A stretch of 64,000 nt of DNA from Sulfuricurvum sp. GTDB taxonomy: Bacteria > Campylobacterota > Campylobacteria > Campylobacterales > Sulfurimonadaceae. The stretch covers positions 1-64,000 of the forward strand of contig NZ_JALNYS010000016.1 of NCBI RefSeq assembly GCF_023229695.1, in the 5' to 3' direction. Below the pieces are notes generated by a model that ran no database searches, was not told the origin of the DNA, and saw nothing but the letters and a program-made list of their open reading frames with translations. Positions 1 through 8,171 of the stretch are shown here, piece by piece (position 1 is the first letter of the stretch; each line of letters begins with the position of its first letter). The position numbers were made by a program, and so were the translations under genes.

Positions 1-2258
1 GTAGAGCGGCGTTCGCTTGAGTTGGCCGCGTCACAATACATACGATCTTTGGTAATGTCGATGTAAATACCGCTCAGCTCATTGACGATGAAATAATTCA
101 GAGCGCTCATCCCGTGGACGAAATTGTATTCCCCGAACAGACGATGGGTTTCATCAAACACCTCTTTGGCTTTGGCCACGATCCATTTATCGATCTCCCC
201 CATTTCACTGTAGGGGACGATGGCTTCCAATCCGTCAAGATTGGCCAGCATAATACGGAACGTATTGCGCAGTTTACGGTATTGCTCCGCCGTCTGTTTG
301 AGGATATTCGCCGAAATTTTCAAATCCCCCTGATAGTCGCTCATCGCAACCCACAGACGTAAAATCTCTGAACCGTACTCTTTGAGGACCGTCTCGGGAG
401 CGACGACGTTCCCTTTGGATTTCGACATCTTCTCACCCTTCTCGTCCACCGTAAATCCGTGGGTCAGAAGCGCTTTGTACGGTGCGATATGTTCCACCGC
501 CGTACTCAAAAAGAGAGAGGATTGAAACCATCCTCGGTGCTGATCGGACCCTTCGATGTACAAATCGGCCGGATAAGTTCCCGCATCGTAGTTGCGCGAT
601 TTAAGAACCGCATTCCACGTCGAACCGCTGTCGAACCAAACGTCAAGGATATCGGATACTTTTTCAAGTTCGTCGGCCTTGTAAGCACATCCCGGATAGA
701 GGAGCTCATCGATACCCATGGAGTACCATGCGTCAGTGCTGTGCATCTCGAAAATCATCGCGATAAAGTTGAGTACTTTCTCATCCAAAATCACTTCACC
801 GGTCGCTTTAACACGAAAAAAAGCGATCGGAACCCCCCAGTCGCGCTGTCGTGAAATACACCAGTCGGGACGGTTTTCGACCATAGAGCCCAAACGGTTG
901 CGTCCCGATTCGGGATAAAATGCTGTTTTGGCCACTTCCGCCTGCGCGATTTCACGCAAGGTTTTGCTCTCACCGTCCGGAGTTCCGTCCACGCTGATAA
1001 ACCATTGCTTCGTCGCACGGTAGATAAGCGGCGTATGGCTTCTCCAGCAGTGAGGATAAGAGTGGCGGAATTTAGAGACTTTCAACGCCGCTTCGCCCAA
1101 CAAAGCGATAATCGGTTCGTTGGCTTTAAAAATATGCATACCGACAAACGTTTCGGGATCCGGAAGGAGTTTCTCTTTAACGAGCGTAGCGTCATAACAT
1201 CCCGTCTCATCAACCGGCATCACCACTTCGAGGTTGTAGCGAAGGCCGATACGGTAGTCGTCTTCCCCGTGTCCCGGTGCGGTGTGAACACATCCCGAAC
1301 CGTTCTCCATCAAAACATGCTCACCCAAAACCACGTGTGAACCACGGCCGTTGAGAGGATTGATCGCATAAAGATTTTCGAACGTTGTCGCTTCAATTTT
1401 TTGAATGACGGTACCGTTAAAAACACCCTCTTCTATCAGAGCGTTATACCGTTTTTCGGCAACAATGTAACCATCACTAGTACGAACATAAATCTCATCC
1501 GGGTTGAGAGAAATCCCCGTATTGGCAGGCAACGTCCAAGGTGTCGTCGTCCAGATAACGATGGCGGCGTCTCCTTCGATACCGGCGCGTATTTTAGCTT
1601 CATCACTGAGTTCAAACGCGACGTAGATGGAGTAATCCTCTTTGTCCTCATACTCCACTTCCGCTTCGGCGAGTGCGGTGCGCTCCGCCCAACTCCAATA
1701 AACGGGTTTGGAACGCTCAATCAAAAGCCCTTTCTTTGCCACCGCACAAAGAGTCCGGTAGATGTTCGCTTCAAATTTGGAATCCATCGTTAAATACGGT
1801 TTTTCCCAATCGGCAATCACCCCCAGTTTTTTGAACTCTTCACGCTGGATATCGACAAATTCGCCGGCATGCTCACGGCACATTTGGCGCACTTCTGCGG
1901 TGCTGAGAAGCTCTTTTTTCTGCTTTCCGCCCAGTTTCTTCTCAACCTGCTGTTCGATCGGGAGACCGTGACAATCCCAACCCGGGGTAAAACGGACCGA
2001 TTTACCGTTAAAATAGTGATATTTGACAATAATGTCTTTCAAAATTTTATTGAGCGCGTGACCGATATGAGTGTGGCCGTTGGCATAGGGGGGACCGTCA
2101 TGCAGAGTAAACGGTTCTGCCCCTTTTCGAGCAGCCTTCATCTTTCCGTAAACGTCAGCAGCAATCCATGCACGGTAGCGTACAGGCTCATTTTGAACCA
2201 GATTTCCACGCATCGGAAACGGGGTTTGGGGTAATAGGAGGGTCTCTTTGTAATCCAT
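1..2258 (-). CDS. ileS: Isoleucyl-tRNA synthetase, 5' part (partial)
   Basis: Charges tRNA-Ile with isoleucine in the cytoplasm; class Ia synthetase. About 752 codons are visible and the 3' end lies beyond the left edge of the window; family members are about 920 residues. The protein begins MDYKETLLLPQTPFPMRGNL, typical of IleS. The ATP-binding signature HIGH falls at residues 64-67 within GHTHIGHALN. The second signature KMSKS starts near residue 610 (complement of 417-431), at the expected place. The ATG is at the complement of 2256-2258. It is divergent from the cinA-like gene, with about 110 bases between them. Identification is firm; the truncation is only the window boundary. Confidence 0.97.
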   Translation of the reverse strand, partial: MDYKETLLLPQTPFPMRGNLVQNEPVRYRAWIAADVYGKMKAARKGAEPFTLHDGPPYANGHTHIGHALNKILKDIIVKYHYFNGKSVRFTPGWDCHGLPIEQQVEKKLGGKQKKELLSTAEVRQMCREHAGEFVDIQREEFKKLGVIADWEKPYLTMDSKFEANIYRTLCAVAKKGLLIERSKPVYWSWAERTALAEAEVEYEDKEDYSIYVAFELSDEAKIRAGIEGDAAIVIWTTTPWTLPANTGISLNPDEIYVRTSDGYIVAEKRYNALIEEGVFNGTVIQKIEATTFENLYAINPLNGRGSHVVLGEHVLMENGSGCVHTAPGHGEDDYRIGLRYNLEVVMPVDETGCYDATLVKEKLLPDPETFVGMHIFKANEPIIALLGEAALKVSKFRHSYPHCWRSHTPLIYRATKQWFISVDGTPDGESKTLREIAQAEVAKTAFYPESGRNRLGSMVENRPDWCISRQRDWGVPIAFFRVKATGEVILDEKVLNFIAMIFEMHSTDAWYSMGIDELLYPGCAYKADELEKVSDILDVWFDSGSTWNAVLKSRNYDAGTYPADLYIEGSDQHRGWFQSSLFLSTAVEHIAPYKALLTHGFTVDEKGEKMSKSKGNVVAPETVLKEYGSEILRLWVAMSDYQGDLKISANILKQTAEQYRKLRNTFRIMLANLDGLEAIVPYSEMGEIDKWIVAKAKEVFDETHRLFGEYNFVHGMSALNYFIVNELSGIYIDITKDRMYCDAANSSERRS

Positions 2259-2367
2259 TATGTGCCTTAGATAATCAGCGTATTAAAAATGGTGCATTAT
2301 ATCCATTAGGGGATTAAATTTTGCTGTCACTATGCTATACTACCCCAAATTTACAAGGAGCAAAAGC

Positions 2368-3462
2368 ATGAAGCGGGATATCATTTTTGTAGGTAACCGT
2401 CTAACACTCAATGAATCATTTGAACGTTATATCCTCCGAAATATTAAAAATCATCTTACCTCGATCGATTCCGTCTCCTATTTTGACGAATCCGACAAAG
2501 GGCTCTTTTTACATCTGGAATCGCTTTTAAAAAATGAATCCAAACTAATTATTATCACAACAAAAAACACCTTTACGATTGTCGGAAAGCTTCTGAGCAC
2601 CGTGACCGCCGACAATCAGATTCTTAAAGAGCATATGCTGATCCCATCGCGTGCCAGCATACTGGAAAAAGGGAGCTACCTTCTCAGCCACAACACCTCT
2701 GAAATTAATGTTATTTTGGCACAAGAGGGGAAAATGCTCCCCCAGATTCTGATTGAAGATGAGCAGCGAAGCGCCGTTATCCATCTTTTTAACGAGGAAC
2801 TCAACAGCGCTCAAACCCTTCTTGAACCTCTAGCCCAGAATTTTGATGTCCGGCTTGAATTCAGCGAACTCATCGAGGGGTGGATAAAAATTAAAATTCA
2901 TACGCGACGGCACGGAAATCTCTCCCAATTTATCGCTTCCGCAAAAGGGCTGATGCACCATAAAGTGATCAGCGCGGGCAATATTGCCGCATTTATCATC
3001 GAACGCCTCGCTAAAAATCATAAAAAACTCTCTTTCGCCGAAAGCTGCAGCGGCGGTCTGTTGGCCTATTTTTTCACCTCTCACAGCGGCTCATCCGCTA
3101 TTTATGAGGGATCACTGATCACGTATTCCAATACATTGAAAGCCAACTGGCTCGCCGTCGATGACGAATCGATCAACGCATACGGTGCCGTCAGTGCCGA
3201 AGTTGTCCTTCAAATGTCGGAAGGGGCGATGAACGTCAGTTACGGCGATTTTTCCATTGCAATCAGCGGTGTTGCCGGCCCTACCGGAGGAACAGACAGC
3301 AAACCCGTCGGAACCGTCTATATCAGCGCACGCTCTAAAACTTCGGTCCATACGGAACGGTTCCATTTTGAAGGTGACCGCAATTACATTCAGGAACAAA
3401 GCGTTTTAATGGCAATAAAAATGTTTTTAAATATCGACCGAGAGCTTTTCTTTGCACATTAG
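2368..3462 (+). CDS. CinA-like protein with C-terminal NMN amidohydrolase (PncC-type) domain
   Basis: 364 residues. The C-terminal part (about residues 205-360) is a CinA/PncC domain: FAESCSGGLLA near residue 225, GSLITYSNTLK, and AGPTGGTDSKPVGTVY near 302-317. Family members deamidate nicotinamide mononucleotide. The N-terminal part should be a MoCF (molybdopterin-binding-like) domain. It starts like one (IIFVGNRLTLNE) but the usual GGLGPT block is missing, the equivalent stretch reading IIITTKNTFTIVG. The N-domain therefore looks degenerate. An upstream in-frame ATG exists at 2332; I chose 2368 because AAGGAG lies 8 bases before it (2354-2359). Single gene between ileS (divergent) and the tRNA cluster. 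Confidence 0.85.
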   Translation: MKRDIIFVGNRLTLNESFERYILRNIKNHLTSIDSVSYFDESDKGLFLHLESLLKNESKLIIITTKNTFTIVGKLLSTVTADNQILKEHMLIPSRASILEKGSYLLSHNTSEINVILAQEGKMLPQILIEDEQRSAVIHLFNEELNSAQTLLEPLAQNFDVRLEFSELIEGWIKIKIHTRRHGNLSQFIASAKGLMHHKVISAGNIAAFIIERLAKNHKKLSFAESCSGGLLAYFFTSHSGSSAIYEGSLITYSNTLKANWLAVDDESINAYGAVSAEVVLQMSEGAMNVSYGDFSIAISGVAGPTGGTDSKPVGTVYISARSKTSVHTERFHFEGDRNYIQEQSVLMAIKMFLNIDRELFFAH

Positions 3463-3474
3463 CCCATTTTGCCC

Positions 3475-3503
3475 TTGACAAAAGAAAACTTTTCCCCTAT
3501 AAT
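3475..3503 (+). promoter_or_regulatory. Sigma70 promoter of the tRNA cluster
   Basis: A perfect -35 TTGACA (3475-3480), a 17-base spacer and a perfect -10 TATAAT (3498-3503) stand 39 bases upstream of the tRNA-Lys gene. This is the strongest promoter-like sequence in the window and fits a highly expressed stable-RNA operon. Confidence 0.85.
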
Positions 3504-3541
3504 TTCGCCCTCACAATCGCCGCATTTGGAGATTGATTGAG

Positions 3542-3617
3542 GTCTCGTTAGCTCAGCCGGTAGAGCATCTCACTTTTAATGAGGGGGTCGATGGTTCGAA
3601 TCCATCACGGGACACCA
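3542..3617 (+). tRNA. tRNA-Lys(UUU)
   Basis: Seventy-six bases including encoded CCA. The acceptor stem pairs GTCTCGT with ACGGGAC, and the anticodon loop CTTTTAA gives TTT. It has a T-loop TTCGAAT and is the first gene of the cluster behind the 3475-3503 promoter. Confidence 0.95.
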
Positions 3618-3633
3618 TGGGATTATTTCAAGT

Positions 3634-3709
3634 GACCCTTTCGTCTAGTGGCCAAGGACACTATCACTTCATGGTAGGAACAGAGGTTCAAATCCTTTAG
3701 GGGTCGCCA
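3634..3709 (+). tRNA. tRNA-Glu(UUC), unusual C at position 33
   Basis: Seventy-six bases with encoded CCA. Acceptor GACCCTT pairs with AGGGGTC, and TCGTCTAGTGG is the usual start of bacterial tRNA-Glu. The anticodon stem is CTATC/GGTAG (3661-3665, 3673-3677) and the loop ACTTCAT (3666-3672), giving anticodon TTC at 3668-3670. Position 33 is C (3667) rather than the near-universal U. The T stem AGAGG/CCTTT contains a G-U pair. It is probably the functional tRNA-Glu, but the loop is atypical. Confidence 0.88.
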
Positions 3710-3754
3710 CTTGTTCGAATAGTTATTTTTTTCTTTACATAAAAAGAAAATTGC

Positions 3755-3830
3755 GGGAGTTTAGCTCAGTTGGTAGAGCGCTACCCTTACAAGGTAGATG
3801 TCACAAGTTCGAGTCTTGTAATTCCCACCA
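3755..3830 (+). tRNA. tRNA-Val(UAC), copy 1
   Basis: Seventy-six bases with encoded CCA. Acceptor GGGAGTT pairs with AATTCCC; anticodon stem-loop CTACC-CTTACAA-GGTAG gives TAC. It is identical in sequence to the gene at 4062-4137. Confidence 0.96.
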
Positions 3831-3843
3831 TTTATTTGGCGCT

Positions 3844-3920
3844 GCAGCGGTAGTTCAGTTGGTTAGAATGCCTGCCTGTCACGCAGGAGGTCGCGGGTTC
3901 GAGTCCCGTCCGCTGCGCCA
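3844..3920 (+). tRNA. tRNA-Asp(GUC), copy 1
   Basis: Seventy-seven bases with encoded CCA. Acceptor GCAGCGG pairs with CCGCTGC; the anticodon loop CTGTCAC gives GTC. It is identical to the gene at 4150-4226, so a Val-Asp pair occurs twice in tandem. Confidence 0.96.
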
Positions 3921-4061
3921 CGTTATTTGATTTTTTTAAAATTTCAGATTTTTTTCTTCAGACGAGGAAAACGAAATTTTTGAATGAGGCAGCGTACATC
4001 AAGTACGTAACGAAATAAAAAAATGAGTTTGACGAAGTATCAAGAAAAAAAGATAAATTTT
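3921..4061 (+). other. Spacer between duplicated tRNA pairs
   Basis: This 141-base A/T-rich spacer has no ORF of note. It holds a small hairpin CGTAC (3993-3997), ATCAA loop, GTACG (4003-4007), flanked by the loosely similar stretches aaacgaaat and aacgaaat. It may be a processing or pausing structure inside the tRNA precursor. The function is not shown. Confidence 0.4.
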
Positions 4062-4137
4062 GGGAGTTTAGCTCAGTTGGTAGAGCGCTACCCTTACAAG
4101 GTAGATGTCACAAGTTCGAGTCTTGTAATTCCCACCA
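4062..4137 (+). tRNA. tRNA-Val(UAC), copy 2
   Basis: Same sequence as the tRNA-Val at 3755-3830, with encoded CCA; anticodon TAC. Followed 12 bases later by a second tRNA-Asp, repeating the earlier gene order. Confidence 0.96.
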
Positions 4138-4149
4138 TTATTTTAGGTT

Positions 4150-4226
4150 GCAGCGGTAGTTCAGTTGGTTAGAATGCCTGCCTGTCACGCAGGAGGTCGC
4201 GGGTTCGAGTCCCGTCCGCTGCGCCA
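4150..4226 (+). tRNA. tRNA-Asp(GUC), copy 2
   Basis: Same sequence as the tRNA-Asp at 3844-3920, anticodon GTC, CCA encoded. It is the last RNA gene of the cluster; a T-rich stretch without a clear hairpin follows. Confidence 0.96.
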
Positions 4227-4270
4227 CCTATTTTACCCCTATTTTTCTCTCCCTATGTTATGATTCTTTC

Positions 4271-4855
4271 ATGAAACTCAATCGCACATTGTTTGTACTG
4301 TATCTGTTAATCTGGATTGTTTTGGCCTATGCTCCATCCTATCGCAGCGACTGGCTCCTTGAAAATATAATCGTATTTATCACCGTTCCGATGATACTCT
4401 GGGCCGATAAACGGATCCGATTTTCCCGTAACAGTCTCTGGATGCTCTTTCTCTTTTTTGTTTTGCACGCTATCGGCGCACATTATACCTATAGCGAAGT
4501 CCCTTGGTTCTCACCGATCACCGATTTTTTCGCCTTTGAACGCAACCATTACGACCGGCTGATCCATTTTTTCTTCGGATTTTTACTTTTTATGCCGTTT
4601 TATGAATTATTTTTTAGCTTCCAAAAATCGAAACGGCAAACGATTCTTTTTACAGTTATGTTTCTCACTGCCGCTTCGGGGATGTACGAAGTGATCGAGT
4701 GGGGAGCTGCCGAAGTAACCCATCCGGAGCTTGGTACCGCATTTTTGGGGATGCAAGGAGATGGATGGGATACGCAAAAAGACATGGCCTGCGGCTATGT
4801 AGGGAACATCATCGCACTCCTATTGTGGTATAGAGAGCTACCCGCTGATGGATAA
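4271..4855 (+). CDS. DUF2238 (YjdF-like) inner-membrane protein
   Basis: 194 residues with about five or six hydrophobic membrane segments. Recognisable blocks are HAIGAHYTYSEVPW, YDRLIHFFFGFLLF, MYEVIEWG and LGMQGDGWDTQKDMACGYVGN, which match the DUF2238/YjdF family. The conserved acidic and His residues lie in or near the membrane; no biochemical role is established. No clear ribosome-binding site precedes the ATG at 4271, so the start is the least certain point. It is convergent with the short minus-strand gene at 5011, with repeat copy 1 between. Confidence 0.85.
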   Translation: MKLNRTLFVLYLLIWIVLAYAPSYRSDWLLENIIVFITVPMILWADKRIRFSRNSLWMLFLFFVLHAIGAHYTYSEVPWFSPITDFFAFERNHYDRLIHFFFGFLLFMPFYELFFSFQKSKRQTILFTVMFLTAASGMYEVIEWGAAEVTHPELGTAFLGMQGDGWDTQKDMACGYVGNIIALLLWYRELPADG

Positions 4856-4856
4856 A

Positions 4857-5004
4857 TAACTGACCTTACGCACCTTGTCTAAACAAGTGCGACAAGGTTA
4901 GTAATCTCTCGCATCCGAAAGATGCGGGTAGCTTCAGGGGGGTGCAGGGGACATCTGTCCCTGCCACTTTACGGGCTTTGCCCGGAAAGTGCGTAACGTC
5001 TGTA
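4857..5004 (+). repeat. Structured intergenic repeat, copy 1 (full length)
   Basis: About 148 bases bounded by imperfect inverted ends (TAACTGACCTTACGCAC at the left, GTGCGTAACGTCTGT at the right). Internal hairpins: ACCTTGTC/GACAAGGT; CGCATC (4910-4915), CGAAA loop, GATGCG (4921-4926); GCAGGGGACA/TGTCCCTGC with one bulge; CGGGC-TTT-GCCCG. Related copies are at 47092-47246 and 49967-50075, and a core fragment at 17637-17668. It fills the gap between two convergent stop codons and has no coding capacity. Confidence 0.85.
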
Positions 5005-5010
5005 AATGTT

Positions 5011-5226
5011 TTAATGGGTAGCGATGTTTCCGCGCGGATAGGATTGAAATTTAAATTTTACCTCCGATTGCTCTGTTTTTGAAGCTTCAATCGTTTTGCT
5101 TGCCCCCTTAGGAGGGGGCGAAAGCTTCTCTTTTTTACTCGGCGGCTCACTTTGTTTGGTCAAGCTTGTCGCTTCAGCACCGAAAGCAGCAATACAAAGC
5201 GCACTGCATACCAAAATTTTTTTCAT
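5011..5226 (-). CDS. Short exported lysine/proline-rich protein, unknown function
   Basis: 71 residues. MKKILVCSALCIAAFGAEA is a typical signal peptide with a likely cleavage after AEA or close by. The mature part is short and low in complexity (KQSEPPSKKEKLSPPPK), rich in Lys, Ser and Pro. An in-frame ATG exists 30 bases upstream, but GGGGA just before the ATG at the complement of 5224-5226 and the start of the signal peptide support the shorter form. It probably ends up in the periplasm. No family recognised. Confidence 0.6.
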   Translation of the reverse strand: MKKILVCSALCIAAFGAEATSLTKQSEPPSKKEKLSPPPKGASKTIEASKTEQSEVKFKFQSYPRGNIATH

Positions 5227-5353
5227 TATTTCCCCTTCTCTTTTAGTATCCGCCAAAGTTACCGTACCAATGTCGAATATTTGCGAACTATAATCCCCCT
5301 TTTAGAAAACTTCCCTTAGAATAAATAATTATTATCCAAAACAAGGAATCTCA

Positions 5354-5914
5354 ATGACAGCCGTTATTATCATCATCGGTGTACTCATCCTCATAGCCGT
5401 CCTCATGTACAATTCGCTCATTGGCAAAAAGAATCAGGTGGAAAATATCTTTGCCGGCGTCGATGCCGTCCTTAAAAAAAGGTTTGACCTCATCCCCAAC
5501 CTCGTCGCATCGGTCGAACGGTATATGGAACACGAAAAATCGACCCTCGAAAAGGTGACCGCACTCCGTGCAGAGGCGATGAAACCGGGAATCAGCAACG
5601 ATCAGAAAATCGCTCTGGATGCGAAACTGACCGCCGCGCTAGGCTCGATCACCGTCGCGATGGAGGCCTATCCCGATCTCAAAGCCAACGAAAACGTCAT
5701 GCACCTCCAACGCAGTCTGAACGAGATCGAAGAGCAAATCTCCGCCGCCCGCCGCGCTTACAATCAATCGGTTACCGATCTGAACAACGCGATCGAAATG
5801 TTTCCGACCAATCTGATGGCCGGATGGATGAATCTCAGCCGCCGCGCGGTGTTCGAAATCACCGTAGCGGAACGGCAAAACGTTAACGTAAGCCATTTAT
5901 TTAGCCGTCCATGA
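5354..5914 (+). CDS. lemA: LemA family protein
   Basis: 186 residues. One N-terminal membrane segment (TAVIIIIGVLILIAVLMYN) is followed by the LemA alpha-helical region: YNSLIGKKNQVENIFAGVDA, KRFDLIPNLVASV, and NEIEEQISAARRAYNQSV near the middle. The usual LemA length is about 185-200. It is membrane-anchored with most of the protein outside the membrane; the molecular function is not established. AAGGA precedes the ATG at 5354 by about 8 bases. Its stop overlaps the start of the DUF3137 gene (ATGA type), so the two are translationally coupled. Confidence 0.93.
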   Translation: MTAVIIIIGVLILIAVLMYNSLIGKKNQVENIFAGVDAVLKKRFDLIPNLVASVERYMEHEKSTLEKVTALRAEAMKPGISNDQKIALDAKLTAALGSITVAMEAYPDLKANENVMHLQRSLNEIEEQISAARRAYNQSVTDLNNAIEMFPTNLMAGWMNLSRRAVFEITVAERQNVNVSHLFSRP

Positions 5915-6876
5915 AATCGACATCGGAACTGACAGATTTTTACTACAAAGAGCTCTACCCCAGCCTCAAGGAACTCGAAGAGACCCGAAAACGGATCGTT
6001 TCGCAGCTCCAATGGTACGGGGGGATGGGCATCGTTGTTTTTGCCCTTGCGGCCCTATGGATGGGAAAAAACTTCGGCCTCTTCCACCCTCTGATGATGG
6101 CCGTCACGATCGGATTTGTCGCCCTTGCGTCGATTACCTACCGTTTTATGACGCAAGGGTACGCGCGTGATTTCAAAGCCAGAGTGATTACCCCACTCAT
6201 CGGAGCGATTGATCCGCTTTTGCTTTATAACCCCGATTTTATGATCTCCCGGTATCTCTTTGAACGCTCCAATCTTTTTAACCACTCCATCGACCGCTAC
6301 AGCGGCAACGATTACGTCAAAGGCTCCATCGACGGCACCGCAATCGAATTCTCCGACGTTCATGCCGAGTACCAGACCCGCGATTCCAAAGGGCGTACCC
6401 AATGGCACACCCTCTTTCGCGGGCTGTTTCTCGTCGCCGAATTCAACAAACACTTCAAAAGCAAAACGGTGATTCTTCCCGATCAGGCGGAAAAAAGTTT
6501 CGGCTCCCTAATCGGCGGATGGCTCCAGTCGATCAATTTTTCCCGCGACGACCTGATCCGTCTGGATGATCCCGAATTCGAAAAACATTTCGTCGTCTAC
6601 GGAAACGACCCGATCGAAGCTCGCTACATCCTCTCTCATTCGATGATGAAACGGCTGCTCGACTTCCAAAAAAAGGTCTCCCATCCCCTCTTTGTTTCGT
6701 TTGTCCACAACCATATTCACGTCGCGATCGGTACGGGAAAAGATTTGTTCGAACCGGCTGTTTTTACCTCACTCTTGGATTATAAACAGGCGATGGAATA
6801 CGTCAATACCCTGCGCAACACGATCGGATTGGTGGAAGAGTTGAAACTTAATGAGAAGTTGTGGAGCAAAGAGTAA
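5911..6876 (+). CDS. DUF3137-like membrane protein, LemA partner
   Basis: 321 residues. An N-terminal region with short coiled-coil character (KELEETRKRIVSQL) leads to two close transmembrane segments (about residues 38-54 and 60-75), then a soluble domain containing FERSNLFNHSIDRYSGNDYV, TQWHTLFRGLFLVAEFNK and YILSHSMMKRLLDF, as in DUF3137 proteins. Such proteins are often encoded directly downstream of lemA, and here the genes overlap by 4 bases. Role unknown; a membrane complex with LemA is an inference from coupling. Confidence 0.8.
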   Translation: MKSTSELTDFYYKELYPSLKELEETRKRIVSQLQWYGGMGIVVFALAALWMGKNFGLFHPLMMAVTIGFVALASITYRFMTQGYARDFKARVITPLIGAIDPLLLYNPDFMISRYLFERSNLFNHSIDRYSGNDYVKGSIDGTAIEFSDVHAEYQTRDSKGRTQWHTLFRGLFLVAEFNKHFKSKTVILPDQAEKSFGSLIGGWLQSINFSRDDLIRLDDPEFEKHFVVYGNDPIEARYILSHSMMKRLLDFQKKVSHPLFVSFVHNHIHVAIGTGKDLFEPAVFTSLLDYKQAMEYVNTLRNTIGLVEELKLNEKLWSKE

Positions 6877-6947
6877 CGACTTAGTTACTTATGGATTACA
6901 ACCCGTGCCAAGCACCATCAAAGAATCTTCCGCACAAAGGAACATCG

Positions 6948-7361
6948 ATGCATTTTACCAAAACCGCTGAATACGCTATTCGGGTATTATCATATCTCTA
7001 CCGTCATCACGAGAGATCCCACTCCGTCAATGTTCTCCACCAGGAGCTCGATCTTCCCTACAAATATCTCACCAAAATGGTAACAGATTTGGTAAAAAAA
7101 GGGCTAGTCAACGCCTCTCGCGGTCGTGAGGGGGGGATAAGTTTAGCTAAAAATGCGGATCAAATTCGCCTGTGTGATATCCTCGAAGCGATTGGAGAGC
7201 CGTTGGAGCATGAACGGTGTATCTTGGGGTTTGAGAAATGCGATGCCTCGAACCCTTGTGCTTTGCATGAGCAATGGGTTCGGCCCAAAGAGCTGATTGA
7301 GACGATGCTCACCACTACGACGCTGGCTTCACTCATAGATAATAAAGAGACAAAATTATAA
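6948..7361 (+). CDS. Rrf2 family transcriptional regulator, NsrR-like
   Basis: 137 residues from the ATG at 6948 (AAAGGA upstream). An N-terminal winged helix (MHFTKTAEYAIRVLSYLYRH, KYLTKMVTDLVKKGLVNASR, GREGGISLAK) is followed by three Cys in RCILGFEKCDASNPCALH, the Fe-S ligand arrangement of NsrR/IscR-type Rrf2 proteins. It lies convergent with the norCBDQ operon, 5 bases from norQ. A role as nitric oxide sensor acting on that operon is inferred from position and Cys motif. A longer in-frame start exists at 6891 but has no ribosome-binding site. Confidence 0.88.
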   Translation: MHFTKTAEYAIRVLSYLYRHHERSHSVNVLHQELDLPYKYLTKMVTDLVKKGLVNASRGREGGISLAKNADQIRLCDILEAIGEPLEHERCILGFEKCDASNPCALHEQWVRPKELIETMLTTTTLASLIDNKETKL

Positions 7362-7366
7362 CCGGC

Positions 7367-8158
7367 TTAAAACTTTGCATTTTTTGCAAAATGAAGTGAT
7401 ATCAGCTTTTCAAGCACCGCTAACACATCCTCTTCATCACTAAGCGATTCAACAATCGAGTGCATGCACGCTTGGTAGGGATCAAACCCGTGGGTAATCA
7501 ATTTTCCGGCGTAAATAAGCAATCGTGTCGATACCGCTTCTTGAATATCGCTGTCACTCAGCTGGCGTATTTCACCCGCAATTGCCACCAGCTTTTGCGC
7601 GATCTTTTGATCTACTCCACTCTCTTTGACGATAACCTCTCTCTCTATCTCCGCCTTTGGATAGTTAAACGTAAGGGAGATAAAGCGTTGCTTGGTGCTG
7701 GGTTTCATCCCTTTTAATACATTTTGATATCCGGGATTGTAGGATACCACGAGCATAAAATCAGGATGAGCCGTGATCACTTCACCGGTTCGATCGATCG
7801 GGAGAACTCGGCGATAATCGGCAAGGGAGTGTATAACAACCGTCGTATCTTTGCGCGCTTCGATAATCTCATCCAGATAGCAAATTCCGCCGTTACGCAC
7901 CGCCTTCGTCAATGGGCCGTCTTGCCAATAGGTCCCGTTTTCATCGATCAAATGGCGACCCACCAAATCGGCGGCACTGAGATCATCGTGGCACACCACC
8001 GTATACACATCACGACCCAGCTCTTCCCCCATCGCTTCGACAAATCGGGTTTTCCCGCACCCCGTCGGTCCTTTGATCAACACAGGGAGGTTCATCCTAG
8101 CCGCCGCCTTGAAAAGCTCAACTTCGTTACTTTGAGGTAAGTAGTACGTTTTAGACAT
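7367..8158 (-). CDS. norQ: NorQ, MoxR-type AAA+ ATPase for NO reductase activation
   Basis: 263 residues. AAA+ protein of the MoxR/CbbQ/NorQ group. Walker A GPTGCGKT at residues 30-37; Walker B region GGICYLDEIIEARKDT around 92-107; sensor region VVSYNPGYQNVLKGMKPS. It works with NorD to insert or activate the non-heme iron of the NO reductase. It is the last gene of norC-norB-norD-norQ, 13 bases after norD. Length and motif order are complete. Confidence 0.93.
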   Translation of the reverse strand: MSKTYYLPQSNEVELFKAAARMNLPVLIKGPTGCGKTRFVEAMGEELGRDVYTVVCHDDLSAADLVGRHLIDENGTYWQDGPLTKAVRNGGICYLDEIIEARKDTTVVIHSLADYRRVLPIDRTGEVITAHPDFMLVVSYNPGYQNVLKGMKPSTKQRFISLTFNYPKAEIEREVIVKESGVDQKIAQKLVAIAGEIRQLSDSDIQEAVSTRLLIYAGKLITHGFDPYQACMHSIVESLSDEEDVLAVLEKLISLHFAKNAKF

Positions 8159-8171
8159 AATTAAATTCCTT

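Noticed and set aside
114..2234. Several plus-strand frames of 60-130 codons
   Set aside because: All fall opposite ileS, which is identified by HIGH and KMSKS at correct distances.
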